DNA from: an uncultured Muribaculaceae bacterium
GTDB lineage: Bacteria > Bacteroidota > Bacteroidia > Bacteroidales > Muribaculaceae
Length of the DNA stretch: 23,252 nt
Direction: 5' to 3'
Assembly: GCA_910584545.1 (NCBI GenBank)
Contig: CAJUBC010000039.1
Coordinates: 1 to 23,252, forward strand
The notes under the pieces are model-generated. The model was not told the origin of the DNA. It ran no database searches and saw only the letters and a program-made list of their open reading frames with translations. Of the stretch, positions 15,212-23,252 are shown piece after piece. Position 1 is the first letter of the stretch, and each line of letters begins with the position of its first letter. Both the position numbers and the translations under genes were made by a program.

Positions 15212-16741
15212 TTAATGTTTGAAGTGGCGCATGCCCGTGAAGAGCATCACGATTCCTTTCTCATCGGCTTTCTTTATCGAATCCTCGTCACGGATAGAGC
15301 CTCCGGGCTGCACGATGGCGGCCACGCCGTAGCGTGAAGCCTGCTCCACGGTGTCGTCGAAAGGCAGGAATCCGTCGGAAGCGAGCACCAGCCCCTCGGT
15401 GGCACCCGCCGCCTTTGCCTCCTCAAGGGCTATCCCGGCCGAGCCGACGCGGTTCATCTGTCCGGCGCCAACGCCTACTGTCGCGCCATCCTTGACCACG
15501 ACTATGGCGTTGCTCTTCACGTGCTTCACTATCCTCCAGCCGAAATTCATGTCGGCGAGAAGACGTGCGTCGGGGTGACGCTCGGTCACCGTCATCGCGT
15601 CGGTGATCTCAAGGCATTCGGTGTCGGCATCCTGCACGAGAAGGCCTCCGGTGACGCCTACGTACTGGCGGCGGCTTTCTCCGCGCTTATCCATCTTGAC
15701 CTCGAGAAGCCGGAGGTTCTTCTTCTTGGAGAGGATCTCAAGCGCTCCCGGCTCGAAAGATGGGGCCATGACGATTTCAAGGAATATCGGTTTGAGGGCG
15801 AGGGCTGTCTCTTCGGTGACGGGACGGTTGAACGCCACGATACCCCCGTAGATGCTCACCTTGTCGGCTTCGTATGCGCGGGTCCATGCATCGAGCACGT
15901 CGGCTCCCACTGCCGCACCGCAGGGATTCATGTGCTTGAGGCCCACGCAGAACGGCTCGTCAAACTCGCTGACGATTTCGAGAGCGGCATTTGCATCCTG
16001 GATATTGTTGTACGACAGTTCCTTGCCCTGGATCTGACGCGCAGTAGCCACGGAGTAGGAATACTCCTTGCCGGTGCGGTAGAACTTCGCTTTCTGGTGA
16101 GGATTCTCGCCGTAGCGGAGACCCTGCACCTCGTCGAAATCTAGGAAAAGTTTCTCGGGAAGACCGGCCTGACGGCGCATGTACTCGGCTATGTGGCTGT
16201 CGTAGAGTGCGGTGTGCGTGTAGGCCTTGGCCGACAGACGGAGACGGGTCTCCGGCAGTGTGTTACCGTTGGCAGCTATTTCCTCTGTCACAGCCGCGTA
16301 GTCGTCGGGGTCGCAGACCACGGTGACGCTCTTGCAGTTCTTCGCCGCGGAGCGGAGCATGGAAGGTCCGCCTATGTCGATGTTCTCGATGGCGTCGGCG
16401 AGGGTCACACCCTCCTTGGCCACGGTGGCCTCGAAGGGGTACAGATTCACTACCACCATGTCGATCAGGCCGATGCCGTTGTCGGCGAGCTGTTTCATGT
16501 CGTCTACGTTATCACGGCGTCCGAGCAGGGCGCCGTGAACCTTGGGGTGGAGTGTCTTCACGCGACCTCCGCAGATTTCCGGAAAACCTGTGACCTCGCT
16601 GATGCCTGTCACGGGCAGTCCGCTCTCCAGCAGCATCTTCATGGTGCCTCCGGTTGCAATGATCTCCCATCCCATATTCTTGAGGGCTGTGGCGAACTCC
16701 ACAACGCCTCTTTTATCGCTAACGCTTATTAATGCCTTCAT
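15212..16741 (-). CDS. purH: Bifunctional AICAR formyltransferase / IMP cyclohydrolase
   Basis: Performs the last two steps to IMP: formylation of AICAR with 10-formyl-THF, then ring closure. At 509 aa it is full length. The N-terminal methylglyoxal-synthase-like cyclohydrolase domain (about 1-195) shows ISVSDKRGV, ATGGT and GGRVKTLHPKVHG (58-70). The formyltransferase domain begins around RYGENPHQ (209-216) and has the catalytic Lys-His pair in KHMNPCG (K269, H270). The end, GIVMLFTGMRHFKH, is the normal C-terminus. It starts 10 nt after purM and is followed 6 nt later by purD. folD, its likely cofactor source, is two genes further on. Confidence 0.98.
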   Translation of the reverse strand: MKALISVSDKRGVVEFATALKNMGWEIIATGGTMKMLLESGLPVTGISEVTGFPEICGGRVKTLHPKVHGALLGRRDNVDDMKQLADNGIGLIDMVVVNLYPFEATVAKEGVTLADAIENIDIGGPSMLRSAAKNCKSVTVVCDPDDYAAVTEEIAANGNTLPETRLRLSAKAYTHTALYDSHIAEYMRRQAGLPEKLFLDFDEVQGLRYGENPHQKAKFYRTGKEYSYSVATARQIQGKELSYNNIQDANAALEIVSEFDEPFCVGLKHMNPCGAAVGADVLDAWTRAYEADKVSIYGGIVAFNRPVTEETALALKPIFLEIVMAPSFEPGALEILSKKKNLRLLEVKMDKRGESRRQYVGVTGGLLVQDADTECLEITDAMTVTERHPDARLLADMNFGWRIVKHVKSNAIVVVKDGATVGVGAGQMNRVGSAGIALEEAKAAGATEGLVLASDGFLPFDDTVEQASRYGVAAIVQPGGSIRDEDSIKKADEKGIVMLFTGMRHFKH

Positions 16742-16751
16742 TATTTCTCGA

Positions 16752-17777
16752 TTATTTGATTGTTACCCCTTTCCCTTTCACGACCTTGCCTATCACGGAA
16801 GGTTTCAGGCCGGATGCCTGCAGACTTTCGAGTGCCTTGGGAGCATCTGCTTCCGATACGGCAGCCACCATGCCGATGCCCATGTTGAAGATGTTGAACA
16901 TCTCGCGGTGAGGTACGCCTCCGCATCTTTCGAGCAGATGGAATATCGGAAGTATCTCCCAGCTTCCCTCCTCGATCTCGACTCCGAGCCCGTCGCCGAG
17001 TATGCGGGGTATGTTCTCGTCGAAACCGCCGCCGGTGATGTGAGCCACTCCATGGACATCCACTTCCTTCATCATGGCGAGCACCGGACGGACATAAATG
17101 GCAGTCGGGGTAAGCAATGTCTCTCCGAGGGTCCTGTCGCCGGTCTCCGGATAGCGGGCCGCAAGGTCGAGTCCTGCGTCGGCCACTATCTTGCGCACCA
17201 GTGAGAAACCGTTGGAATGCACGCCGGTGGAGGGGATTCCTATAAGCAGGTCACCCTCGGCCACCTTTGTGCCGTCGATGAGTTCATCTTTCTCCACGGC
17301 CCCTACCGTGAATCCGGCTATGTCGTAATCTTCAGGGGCATACATGCCAGGCATTTCAGCGGTCTCGCCCCCCACGAGGGCGCAGCCGGCCTGACGGCAG
17401 CCTTCGGCCACTCCCGCCACTATCGACTCAACCACTTCAGGGCGGTTCTTTCCGACCGCCACATAGTCAAGGAAGAGAAGCGGTTCGGCTCCCTGGGCCA
17501 GGACATCGTTCACACACATGGCCACCGCATCGATGCCTATCGTGTCATGCTTGTCGAGCTGGAAGGCGATTTTCAGCTTGGTGCCCACGCCGTCGGTGCC
17601 GCTCACCAGCACCGGATGGCGGTAGCCGAGGCTGCCGAGGTCGAACATTCCTCCGAAGGCGCCGATCCCTCCCATGCAGCCGGGCCGCCTGGTGGAGGCG
17701 ACATGCTTCTTGATGCGGCTCACTACTTCATATCCTGCCTCCAGATTCACGCCGGAGGCTTCATAACTCTTTGCCAT
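16752..17777 (-). CDS. purM: Phosphoribosylformylglycinamidine cyclo-ligase (AIR synthetase)
   Basis: Closes the imidazole ring, turning FGAM and ATP into AIR. At 341 aa it is full length. Signatures seen are SGTDGVGTKLK (59-69), the MCVND block with the metal- and phosphate-binding residues (about 87-91), GGETAEMPGMY (136-146), GIPSTGVHSNGFSL and HITGGGFDENIPR. It belongs to the same ATP-binding fold as the core of PurL, which makes its substrate and is encoded 9 nt upstream. The start MAKSYEASGVNLEAG is the usual one for the family, with the conserved Y-G-V-D/N segment. Confidence 0.98.
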   Translation of the reverse strand: MAKSYEASGVNLEAGYEVVSRIKKHVASTRRPGCMGGIGAFGGMFDLGSLGYRHPVLVSGTDGVGTKLKIAFQLDKHDTIGIDAVAMCVNDVLAQGAEPLLFLDYVAVGKNRPEVVESIVAGVAEGCRQAGCALVGGETAEMPGMYAPEDYDIAGFTVGAVEKDELIDGTKVAEGDLLIGIPSTGVHSNGFSLVRKIVADAGLDLAARYPETGDRTLGETLLTPTAIYVRPVLAMMKEVDVHGVAHITGGGFDENIPRILGDGLGVEIEEGSWEILPIFHLLERCGGVPHREMFNIFNMGIGMVAAVSEADAPKALESLQASGLKPSVIGKVVKGKGVTIK

Positions 17778-17786
17778 TTTATATGG

Positions 17787-20700
17787 TTATTTGTTTGTTT
17801 TTCGGAAATAATTAACTGCGTTGGCGAATATGCCCTGGCTCTTGTCGCCGGGAACGTTCTTCATCAGTCCCTCGCGATAGCGCTCTGAATGTCCCATCTT
17901 GCCGAGAATGCGTCCGTCGGGGCTGACGATTCCCTCGATGGCCCAGGAGCTCCCGTTGGGGTTCCAGGGTGATTCCATCGTGGCGTGGCCGTCGGGACCT
18001 GCATACTGGAACGCTATCTGTCCGTTGCGGAGCAGAGTCTCGAGCAGTTCGGGACCGGCGGTGAATTTGCCCTCGCCGTGACTCATGGGGATGGCGTGCG
18101 GCTGTCCCGGGGTGAAGGTGCTGAGCCACGGTGAATGTACCGTGCCCACGCGTGTGTTGGCTATCAGCGATATGTGCCTGTTTATGTTGTTGCGGAAGAG
18201 GGTCGGGGAATCGGGAGTGAGTTCGCCGATTCTACCGAAAGGCAGCAAACCGCTCTTCACCAGTGCCTGGAACCCGTTGCAGATTCCTATGATCAGTCCG
18301 CCGCGTGAGAGAAGGCGTTCCACAGCCCCGCGCACCTCGGCGTTGAGGAGCACGTTGGCGATGAACTTGCCGCTGCCGTCAGGCTCGTCGGCAGCCGAGA
18401 AGCCTCCGCTGATCGCTAAGATGTGGCAGTCGTCGATGGCGGCCGCCATCTCGCAGCACGATGCGGAGATGTCCTCCGCGGTGAGGTTTCGGAACACTCC
18501 GGTGCGCGTCCGCGCTCCGGCTGCTTCGAAAGCTCCGGCCATGTCGTAGTCGCAGTTGGTGCCCGGGAATACCGGGAGATATACGAGAGGATGCTCCACC
18601 GGTTCACCGGGATATTCCGGCGCACGCTCGCCACATGCGGCGTCAGGCGCCTCCCCTTCGGCATGGGCGCGGTCCGGGAAGACGGCTGAGTAGTCGGATG
18701 CAAGTTCCTCGTTGAGGAGTTCGAGTCCGACGGTCTCTCCGTTAACGGTTATCTCTTTCCTATCAGTGGTCTTTCCGATTTCGATGGCCCCCGGAATGTC
18801 GATGTCGGCTGAAGCTTCAAGCAGGAAACCTCCGTATTCCTTGTCCCAGGCTGTACCTTCCGGCACCATCGCTTCGGCACCTATCTCGTTGCCTATGGCC
18901 ATCTTGACCAGAGCCTCGTTGACTCCACCCATTCCGAGGGCGAAAGCCGCCACCACGTGGCCGGCCACTATCTCGCGGTGCAGGGAGTCGAAGTTGGCTG
19001 CGAGTTTTTCGGTATCCGGCATCAGGTTGGCACGACGCGCAGCGGGTATCATGTACAGCTTGTGTCCGGCCTCCTTGAATTCAGGAGAAATCACCTCGCG
19101 GGCATCCACAGGAGCCATGCCGAAGGCGATCAGCGTCGGCGGTACACTGATTTTGTCGAACGTGCCGCTCATCGAGTCCTTGCCGCCGATCGAGGCGAGT
19201 CCCAGTTCCTTCTGCATGCGCAGCGCGCCGAGCAGCGCCGACAGAGGCTTGCCCCATGATTCGGGGGAATGCATCCGCTCGAAGTATTCCTGATAGGAGA
19301 AGCGCATGCGGCGGAAGTCGGCTCCGGCCGCCACGGCCTTGGCCACTGCGTCGACCACGGCGTATGCTGCGCCGTGATAGGGACTCCATTCCGTAAGGTA
19401 GGGGTCGAACCCCCACGACATCATCGAGGCGAAGTTGGTGAAATGATTTCCTACAGGGATTTTCTGCACGCTTACCTGGGTCTTGGTCCTTGCGGTCTTT
19501 CCGCCGAAGGGCATGAGCACGGTGGTGGCTCCGATCGAGGAGTCGAACATCTCGGCAAGACCCTGCTGGTTGCTTATGTTGAAGTCGCGGAGGCGTCCGT
19601 TGAGCAGAGAGTCGCTTTCTCCGCTGCAGAACGGGTTTTTCTTCTCGGGAGATTCGATGGCGGAGACTCTGGCCTTGGCGAAATGGGGCGCGCCGGCCGA
19701 GTCGATGAACTCACGGCTGAGGTCGGCCACGACTTTGCCGTCTCGATACATGCGCATGCGTCCCGAGTCGGTGACGTCGGCTACGTGGCGCACCTCGATG
19801 TTCTCTTCATGGCAATAGCCCATGAACTCTTCCATGTCTTTCGCCTCAACCACCACCGACATACGCTCCTGACTCTCCGAGATGGCGAGTTCGGTGGCGT
19901 TGAGTCCGTCATACTTGGTGGTGACGCGGTCAAGGTATATGTCGAGGCCGTCGGTGAGCTCGCCGATGGCCACGCTCACGCCTCCGGCTCCGAAGTCGTT
20001 CGATTTCTTAATGAGGCGTGTCACCTCCGGGCGGCGGAACAGACGCGAGAGCTTGCGCTCTTCGGGTGCGTTGCCTTTCTGCACCTCGCTACCGCACATC
20101 TCGAGGCTCGATTCAGAATGTTCCTTGGAGGAACCGGTGGCTCCGCCGATACCGTCGCGGCCCGTGCGTCCGCCGAACATCAGCACCACATCGCCCGGCA
20201 CGGGGCGCTCGCGCCTTACGTCGGCGGCACGGACAGCTCCGGCCACAGCACCCACTTCCAGACGCTTGGCTACATATCCTGGATGATAAATCTCATGCAC
20301 ATGGGTGGTTGCCAGCCCTATCTGGTTGCCGTAGGATGAATATCCGTGGGCGGCGCCGCGCGAGATTACGCGCTGCGGAAGTTTGCCGGGCAGCGTATCC
20401 TTCACGCTCTGCGAGATGTCGGCCGCGCCGGTGACGCGCATCGCCTGGTAAACGTAGCTGCGGCCGCTCAGCGGGTCGCGGATGGCACCCCCCAGACATG
20501 TCGACGCTCCTCCGAAGGGTTCTATCTCGGTGGGATGGTTGTGGGTCTCGTTCTTGAACTGGAGCAGCCATTTCTCAGGCTTGCCGTCCACATCCACGTC
20601 GACGTAGATGGAGCAGGCGTTGTTCTCCTCGCTCTCCTCCAGGTCGTCAAGCCTTCCGTTGGCACGCAGCCAGCGGGCGCCGATGGTGGCGAGGTCCATC

Positions 20701-21494
20701 AGGCAGAGAGGTTTCTTCTCACGGCCAAGTTCGCGGCGCATCTCTTTCCACATCGCGAGGGTCTCCTTCAGCTCATCGCTGATGAAGGAATCCTCCACGG
20801 CGATATCGGTAAGAAGCGTGGTGAATGTTGTGTGACGGCAATGGTCGCTCCAATATGTGTCGAGGATGCGGAGCTCCGTCTCGTTGGGGTCGCGGCCCTC
20901 GGCCTTGAAATAGTTCACCACCTCCATGAGGTCGTCTCCATTCATGGCGAGACCCATTTCGCGGCAGTATTCCGAAGCCTTGTCGGGAGTGATTTCCCTC
21001 AGGCCTTCGAGCACCTTCACCGGATTGGCGTGGGCGCGCTCCGGAAGATGCAGCACATCGAGGTCCTTACGGCGGGACTCCACGGTGTTGATGCAATATC
21101 TGGCAACCTTCTCTATGTCGGCCGTGGTGACCGTGGGGTCGAAAGTAATCAGTTTGGCAGCTGTTATCTCCACATCGGCATCCGGCTGAAGAAGGCGCAC
21201 GCACTCGCGTGCCGATGCCGCACGCTGGTCGAACTGTCCCGGAAGGGCCTCGTAGGCGAGATGAGGAGTCCCCGACAGATCCAGACTGTCGCAGATGCTG
21301 TCGGTGGCTGTCTCTCCGAATACGCTCCAGCGGGTCTTCTCCAGGAGTCCGGGCGTGAAGCCGAACAGGTCATAGACGGCAAAAAGCCTGAGTTCCTTGA
21401 TGTCAAGGCCGAGGTTTGAATTTAGCTCATTACGCAGGCTCTCGGCTTCAACACGGAATTCAGGACGCTTTTCAACAAAAATTCTGTAATCCAT
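17787..21494 (-). CDS. purL: Phosphoribosylformylglycinamidine synthase, large single-chain form
   Basis: Converts FGAR, ATP and glutamine to FGAM. At 1235 aa it is the long single-chain form that includes its own glutaminase, so no separate PurQ or PurS is needed. In order: an N-terminal PurS-like domain (about 1-140), a linker, the substrate motif WSDHCRHTTF (215-224), NETHNHPTEIEPFGGAST in the first ATP-binding half, a second such half with GGKDSMSG, and the C-terminal class I amidotransferase starting at PVFPGTNCDYD. The nucleophile is in GICNGFQ (C1072), and the partner His and Glu are in MGHSER (H1202, E1204). It starts 33 nt after purE and runs into purM after 9 nt. Confidence 0.98.
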   Translation of the reverse strand: MDYRIFVEKRPEFRVEAESLRNELNSNLGLDIKELRLFAVYDLFGFTPGLLEKTRWSVFGETATDSICDSLDLSGTPHLAYEALPGQFDQRAASARECVRLLQPDADVEITAAKLITFDPTVTTADIEKVARYCINTVESRRKDLDVLHLPERAHANPVKVLEGLREITPDKASEYCREMGLAMNGDDLMEVVNYFKAEGRDPNETELRILDTYWSDHCRHTTFTTLLTDIAVEDSFISDELKETLAMWKEMRRELGREKKPLCLMDLATIGARWLRANGRLDDLEESEENNACSIYVDVDVDGKPEKWLLQFKNETHNHPTEIEPFGGASTCLGGAIRDPLSGRSYVYQAMRVTGAADISQSVKDTLPGKLPQRVISRGAAHGYSSYGNQIGLATTHVHEIYHPGYVAKRLEVGAVAGAVRAADVRRERPVPGDVVLMFGGRTGRDGIGGATGSSKEHSESSLEMCGSEVQKGNAPEERKLSRLFRRPEVTRLIKKSNDFGAGGVSVAIGELTDGLDIYLDRVTTKYDGLNATELAISESQERMSVVVEAKDMEEFMGYCHEENIEVRHVADVTDSGRMRMYRDGKVVADLSREFIDSAGAPHFAKARVSAIESPEKKNPFCSGESDSLLNGRLRDFNISNQQGLAEMFDSSIGATTVLMPFGGKTARTKTQVSVQKIPVGNHFTNFASMMSWGFDPYLTEWSPYHGAAYAVVDAVAKAVAAGADFRRMRFSYQEYFERMHSPESWGKPLSALLGALRMQKELGLASIGGKDSMSGTFDKISVPPTLIAFGMAPVDAREVISPEFKEAGHKLYMIPAARRANLMPDTEKLAANFDSLHREIVAGHVVAAFALGMGGVNEALVKMAIGNEIGAEAMVPEGTAWDKEYGGFLLEASADIDIPGAIEIGKTTDRKEITVNGETVGLELLNEELASDYSAVFPDRAHAEGEAPDAACGERAPEYPGEPVEHPLVYLPVFPGTNCDYDMAGAFEAAGARTRTGVFRNLTAEDISASCCEMAAAIDDCHILAISGGFSAADEPDGSGKFIANVLLNAEVRGAVERLLSRGGLIIGICNGFQALVKSGLLPFGRIGELTPDSPTLFRNNINRHISLIANTRVGTVHSPWLSTFTPGQPHAIPMSHGEGKFTAGPELLETLLRNGQIAFQYAGPDGHATMESPWNPNGSSWAIEGIVSPDGRILGKMGHSERYREGLMKNVPGDKSQGIFANAVNYFRKTNK

Positions 21495-21527
21495 ATAGGC
21501 TTGGTCAGTGAAAAGTGGGAAGTTCTG

Positions 21528-21995
21528 TCAGATTTCGGTCTCGAGAATCTTACGGGCCTGTTCCTCGCGGAACTCACGGAGCTTGCGATGCATGTTCTCA
21601 TCGGTGACTCCCATTATCTCGATTGCTAAAAGAGCGGCGTTTTTCGCTCCGTCGATCGCCACGGTCGCCACCGGAATTCCCGAAGGCATCTGGACCGTGG
21701 ACAGGATGGAATCAAGGCCGCGCAGGGCCTTCGACATGATCGGCACCCCGATCACCGGCAGCGTCGTGTGGGCCGCCACCACTCCGGCAAGATGTGCCGC
21801 GCCTCCGGCTCCGGCTATGAACGCCATGATTCCGCGCGAACGAGCCCCCTTTATCCATTCCTCCAGCGCAACCGGCGTACGGTGAGCGCTGAATACTTTC
21901 TTTTCATACTCTACTCCGAAAGAATCAAGAATCTCGAACGCTCCCTGCATTACTCCAAGGTCGCTTGTCGAGCCCATCACTACTCCTACTTTCAT
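21528..21995 (-). CDS. purE: N5-carboxyaminoimidazole ribonucleotide mutase
   Basis: Moves the carboxyl group of N5-CAIR to carbon 4 to give CAIR. At 155 aa it is the normal length. GSTSD (8-12), SAHRTP (36-41) with its catalytic His, and GAGGAAHL (62-69) fit the bacterial class I enzyme, which works with PurK. No purK is in the window. It is the first gene of the purine run. Its leader holds a strong terminator about 30 nt before the start codon, so expression of the whole cluster may depend on read-through. No Shine-Dalgarno sequence precedes the ATG, as is common in this phylum. Confidence 0.96.
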   Translation of the reverse strand: MKVGVVMGSTSDLGVMQGAFEILDSFGVEYEKKVFSAHRTPVALEEWIKGARSRGIMAFIAGAGGAAHLAGVVAAHTTLPVIGVPIMSKALRGLDSILSTVQMPSGIPVATVAIDGAKNAALLAIEIMGVTDENMHRKLREFREEQARKILETEI

Positions 21996-22024
21996 CTCGT
22001 TTATAATGATATTGTTGGTTGTTC

Positions 22025-22057
22025 AAAAAATATAAGCGCCCGGTCTTTCCGGGCGCT
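22025..22057 (-). terminator. Intrinsic terminator in the purE leader
   Basis: On the minus strand AGCGCCCGG, loop AAAGA, CCGGGCGCT form a perfect 9-bp GC-rich stem, followed by TATATTTTTT. It ends about 30 nt before the purE ATG and begins 11 nt after the stop of the small frame at 22069-22218. It either ends a separate small transcript or attenuates the purine operon. Confidence 0.85.
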
Positions 22058-22068
22058 CGCGCACACTG

Positions 22069-22218
22069 CTATTGTCTTCTTATCTTTATGTTTCCGCACA
22101 CGGCGGCTGCGGCCTTTCCGCAGGCACACTCCGTCAGCCCGGACGCCTCAAATCGGACGCGGCTACTGCGGATTTTGAAAATAACCGGTATGTGAGGTAC
22201 AAGCCTGTTCATTTCCAT
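22069..22218 (-). CDS. Small reading frame upstream of purE, 49 aa (or a structured RNA)
   Basis: An uninterrupted frame from ATG at 22218 to TAG at 22071-22069; a second in-frame ATG is at 22212. It starts MEMNRLVPHIPVIFKIRSSR and ends GNIKIRRQ. The C-terminal half is rich in Ala and holds three cysteines (CACG and a later VCGN). There is no signal peptide or membrane span. The predicted transcript start lies almost on top of the first ATG, so the mRNA would be nearly leaderless. The DNA is also strongly foldable: CTGCGG/CCGCAG around AAAGG, and a possible GCGCATG/TGTGCGC closing stem around the whole unit. A non-coding RNA of about 165-190 nt is therefore an equal alternative. I have no verified match for the peptide. 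Confidence 0.4.
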   Translation of the reverse strand: MEMNRLVPHIPVIFKIRSSRVRFEASGLTECACGKAAAAVCGNIKIRRQ

Positions 22219-22221
22219 GCG

Positions 22222-22260
22222 CAAAATTACAAAATTATTTCCATCCTGCCAAAATCCAAA
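22222..22260 (-). promoter_or_regulatory. Tandem overlapping promoters of the purE leader
   Basis: Two staggered Bacteroidetes-type promoters are seen on the minus strand. One has TTTG (22260-22257), 19 nt, TAATTTTG (22237-22230). The other has TTTG (22253-22250), 20 nt, TAATTTTG (22229-22222). The two -7 boxes are identical and abut. Expected transcript starts lie near 22225 and 22217. Confidence 0.7.
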
Positions 22261-22332
22261 ACGCTTTTATCGCTTATTTGGATTCTATTTCGACTCTTGA
22301 TTAGAAAAATTCAGCCAGCTTGTCCGCTTCCT

Positions 22333-22364
22333 CTTGGATTAATCGGATTTATCTGTTAATTTTG
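22333..22364 (+). promoter_or_regulatory. Promoter of the nitroreductase gene
   Basis: CTTG (22333-22336), 20 nt spacer, TAATTTTG (22357-22364). The -7 box is a perfect TAnnTTTG and the -33 box differs by one base. It predicts a 5' leader of about 16 nt. It diverges from the purE leader promoters; the two cores are about 70 bp apart. Confidence 0.6.
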
Positions 22365-22386
22365 CCGCATATCAACTCTTATCCCG

Positions 22387-23130
22387 ATGGAGAATTATTT
22401 CGAATCAAGACGTACGCGCCGCAATTTCCTGGACAAGGAGGTCCCGACGGAAATGCTGCGCGAGATAGTGGGTGAGGCCATGCGCGCGCCCAATACCGGC
22501 AACATGCAGACCTACAGCGTGGTCTATTCCCGCAAGGGGGAGGCGCGCAAGGCTCTCGAAGCCCTGCACTTCAACCAGTCTGCGTCCACAGGCGCGGACC
22601 TGCTCCTGACTGTCTGTGCCGATTTCAATCATTTCACAAGGTGGTGCCGCCTCAGTGATGCCGATGCCGGTTATGACAATTTCCTTTCCTTTACCTCGGC
22701 TATGACCGACGCGGTGATTCTCGCCCAGCAGATCGTCACCATCGCCGAAATGCGCGGACTCGGCTCATGCTATCTCGGCACTGTCGCATACAATGCTCCG
22801 GAGATTGCCGCCCTCTTGAAACTACCTGAGCTCGTGGTGCCGGTGGCGTGCCTCGCCATAGGCTGGCCCGCTGATAGAGGAACCGAATCCGAACGCCTCG
22901 GGGTAGATGCCGTCCTGTTTGAAGGCACTTATCCGCAATTGTCCGATAAAGAGCTTCTTAAGAACTACGAAGCGAAGGACCTGTACGCCCCGAACGAACA
23001 ATTCGTAAAAGAAAACGGCAAGCGGAACCTCGCGCAGGTATTCGCTGAAATCCGCTATCCGCGCTCCACCAACGAGCCCATCTCCGAAAAGCTTCTCGCC
23101 TATCTGAAGAGGGCCGGCTTCATGAAATAA
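22387..23130 (+). CDS. FMN-dependent nitroreductase family protein
   Basis: A flavin oxidoreductase of the NfsA/FRase-like branch that likely uses NAD(P)H to reduce nitro compounds, quinones or flavins in the cytosol; the natural substrate is unknown. At 247 aa it is the normal length for this branch. SRRTRRNF (7-14) is the FMN-phosphate-binding start, APNTGNMQTY (34-43) the second flavin contact, and GLGSCYLGT (124-132) the conserved glycine-rich segment. VACLAIGWP (153-161) precedes the usual C-terminal tail, which ends ISEKLLAYLKRAGFMK. It has its own promoter and is the only plus-strand gene in the window, so it is independent of the purine cluster. Confidence 0.92.
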   Translation: MENYFESRRTRRNFLDKEVPTEMLREIVGEAMRAPNTGNMQTYSVVYSRKGEARKALEALHFNQSASTGADLLLTVCADFNHFTRWCRLSDADAGYDNFLSFTSAMTDAVILAQQIVTIAEMRGLGSCYLGTVAYNAPEIAALLKLPELVVPVACLAIGWPADRGTESERLGVDAVLFEGTYPQLSDKELLKNYEAKDLYAPNEQFVKENGKRNLAQVFAEIRYPRSTNEPISEKLLAYLKRAGFMK

Positions 23131-23156
23131 AATCAGTTCCCACGGCCATTCCATAC

Positions 23157-23194
23157 AAAAAATCCGCAAGCACCTACCGGCCGCTTGCGGATTT
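23157..23194 (-). terminator. Intrinsic terminator of the tRNA transcript, possibly also of the nitroreductase
   Basis: A perfect 12-bp inverted repeat, AAATCCGCAAGC (23160-23171) and GCTTGCGGATTT (23183-23194), has an 11-nt loop. On the minus strand it is followed by six T in total (23162-23157), making a good stop for the tRNA. On the plus strand only ATTT follows, so termination of the nitroreductase mRNA would be weaker. Confidence 0.8.
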
Positions 23195-23199
23195 CCATG

Positions 23200-23252
23200 T
23201 ATCTCCATAGGGAGTCGAACCCTAATCGTCGGAACCGGAATCCGATATTCTA
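23200..23252 (-). tRNA. tRNA-Arg (anticodon CCG), 3' part, cut by the window end
   Basis: Read on the minus strand, the anticodon stem TCGGA/TCCGA encloses the loop TTCCGGT with anticodon CCG, which reads Arg codon CGG. The variable region is followed by the T arm TAGGG-TTCGACT-CCCTA and the 3' acceptor strand TGGAGAT with discriminator A at 23200. CCA is not encoded. The 5' half lies beyond the window. Confidence 0.92.

Noticed and set aside
19269..21419. Two plus-strand frames of about 356 codons opposite purL
   Set aside because: Antisense shadows of purL; no promoter or recognisable domain.
21996..22230. Purine, PRPP, THF or cobalamin riboswitch in the purE leader
   Set aside because: None of the conserved core words of these classes is visible on the minus strand.
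22072..22359. 95-codon plus-strand frame between purE and the nitroreductase
   Set aside because: Antisense to the small frame and promoters of the purE leader; no domain.

Overview
The window looks like a chromosomal piece of a Bacteroidales bacterium, with Muribaculaceae as a plausible but unproven family. The evidence is TTTG / TAnnTTTG-type promoters in front of most transcription units, the near absence of Shine-Dalgarno sequences, a lipoprotein with the typical acidic CGDDND start, and a four-helix-bundle S23 gene set in AATTTTGAAT repeats. The window divides at about 7.4 kb. The left part is visibly more AT-rich and holds accessory genes. The right part is GC-rich and holds core metabolism. 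Every gene up to purE lies on the minus strand.

Left part, in transcription order (right to left). A lipoprotein operon (6469 down to 3024) encodes a secreted lipoprotein, a DUF805 membrane protein, a single-span membrane protein and a WG-repeat membrane protein. The last three start with the same two-CxxC zinc ribbon. The operon has a promoter at 6797-6827, a leader of about 320 nt and a UUCG-loop terminator at 2983-3008. The leader carries a 26-codon reading frame, an intrinsic terminator, and three copies of one 17-bp element, one of them inverted. The inverted copy overlaps the 5' arm of the terminator, so the leader reads like a transcription attenuator. Next is a second operon (2761 down to 329): a NADAR-family protein followed by two proteins of about 260 residues that I do not recognise. 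It has its own promoter and a leader that folds like a multi-branched riboswitch.

Right part. Ten genes run in one direction: purE, purL, purM, purH, purD, folD, purB, purA, guaB, guaA. Most gaps are 2-36 nt and one junction is an ATGA overlap. PurE, PurL, PurM, PurH and PurD supply steps to IMP. FolD supplies the 10-formyl-THF that PurH uses. PurB and PurA make AMP; GuaB and GuaA make GMP. purF, purN or purT, purC and purK are not in the window. Upstream of purE are tandem overlapping promoters, a 49-codon small reading frame and a strong intrinsic terminator about 30 nt before the purE start. An S23 four-helix-bundle gene bounded by inverted repeats follows guaA, and a strong bidirectional terminator follows it.

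Right edge. A plus-strand FMN nitroreductase gene diverges from the purine cluster. It is followed by a terminator and the 3' part of a minus-strand tRNA-Arg(CCG) cut by the window end.

The best candidates for undescribed biology are the attenuator-like leader of the zinc-ribbon operon, the folded leader and unknown partners of the NADAR operon, and the small reading frame plus terminator in front of purE. Everything here was read by eye; no folding or homology search was run.
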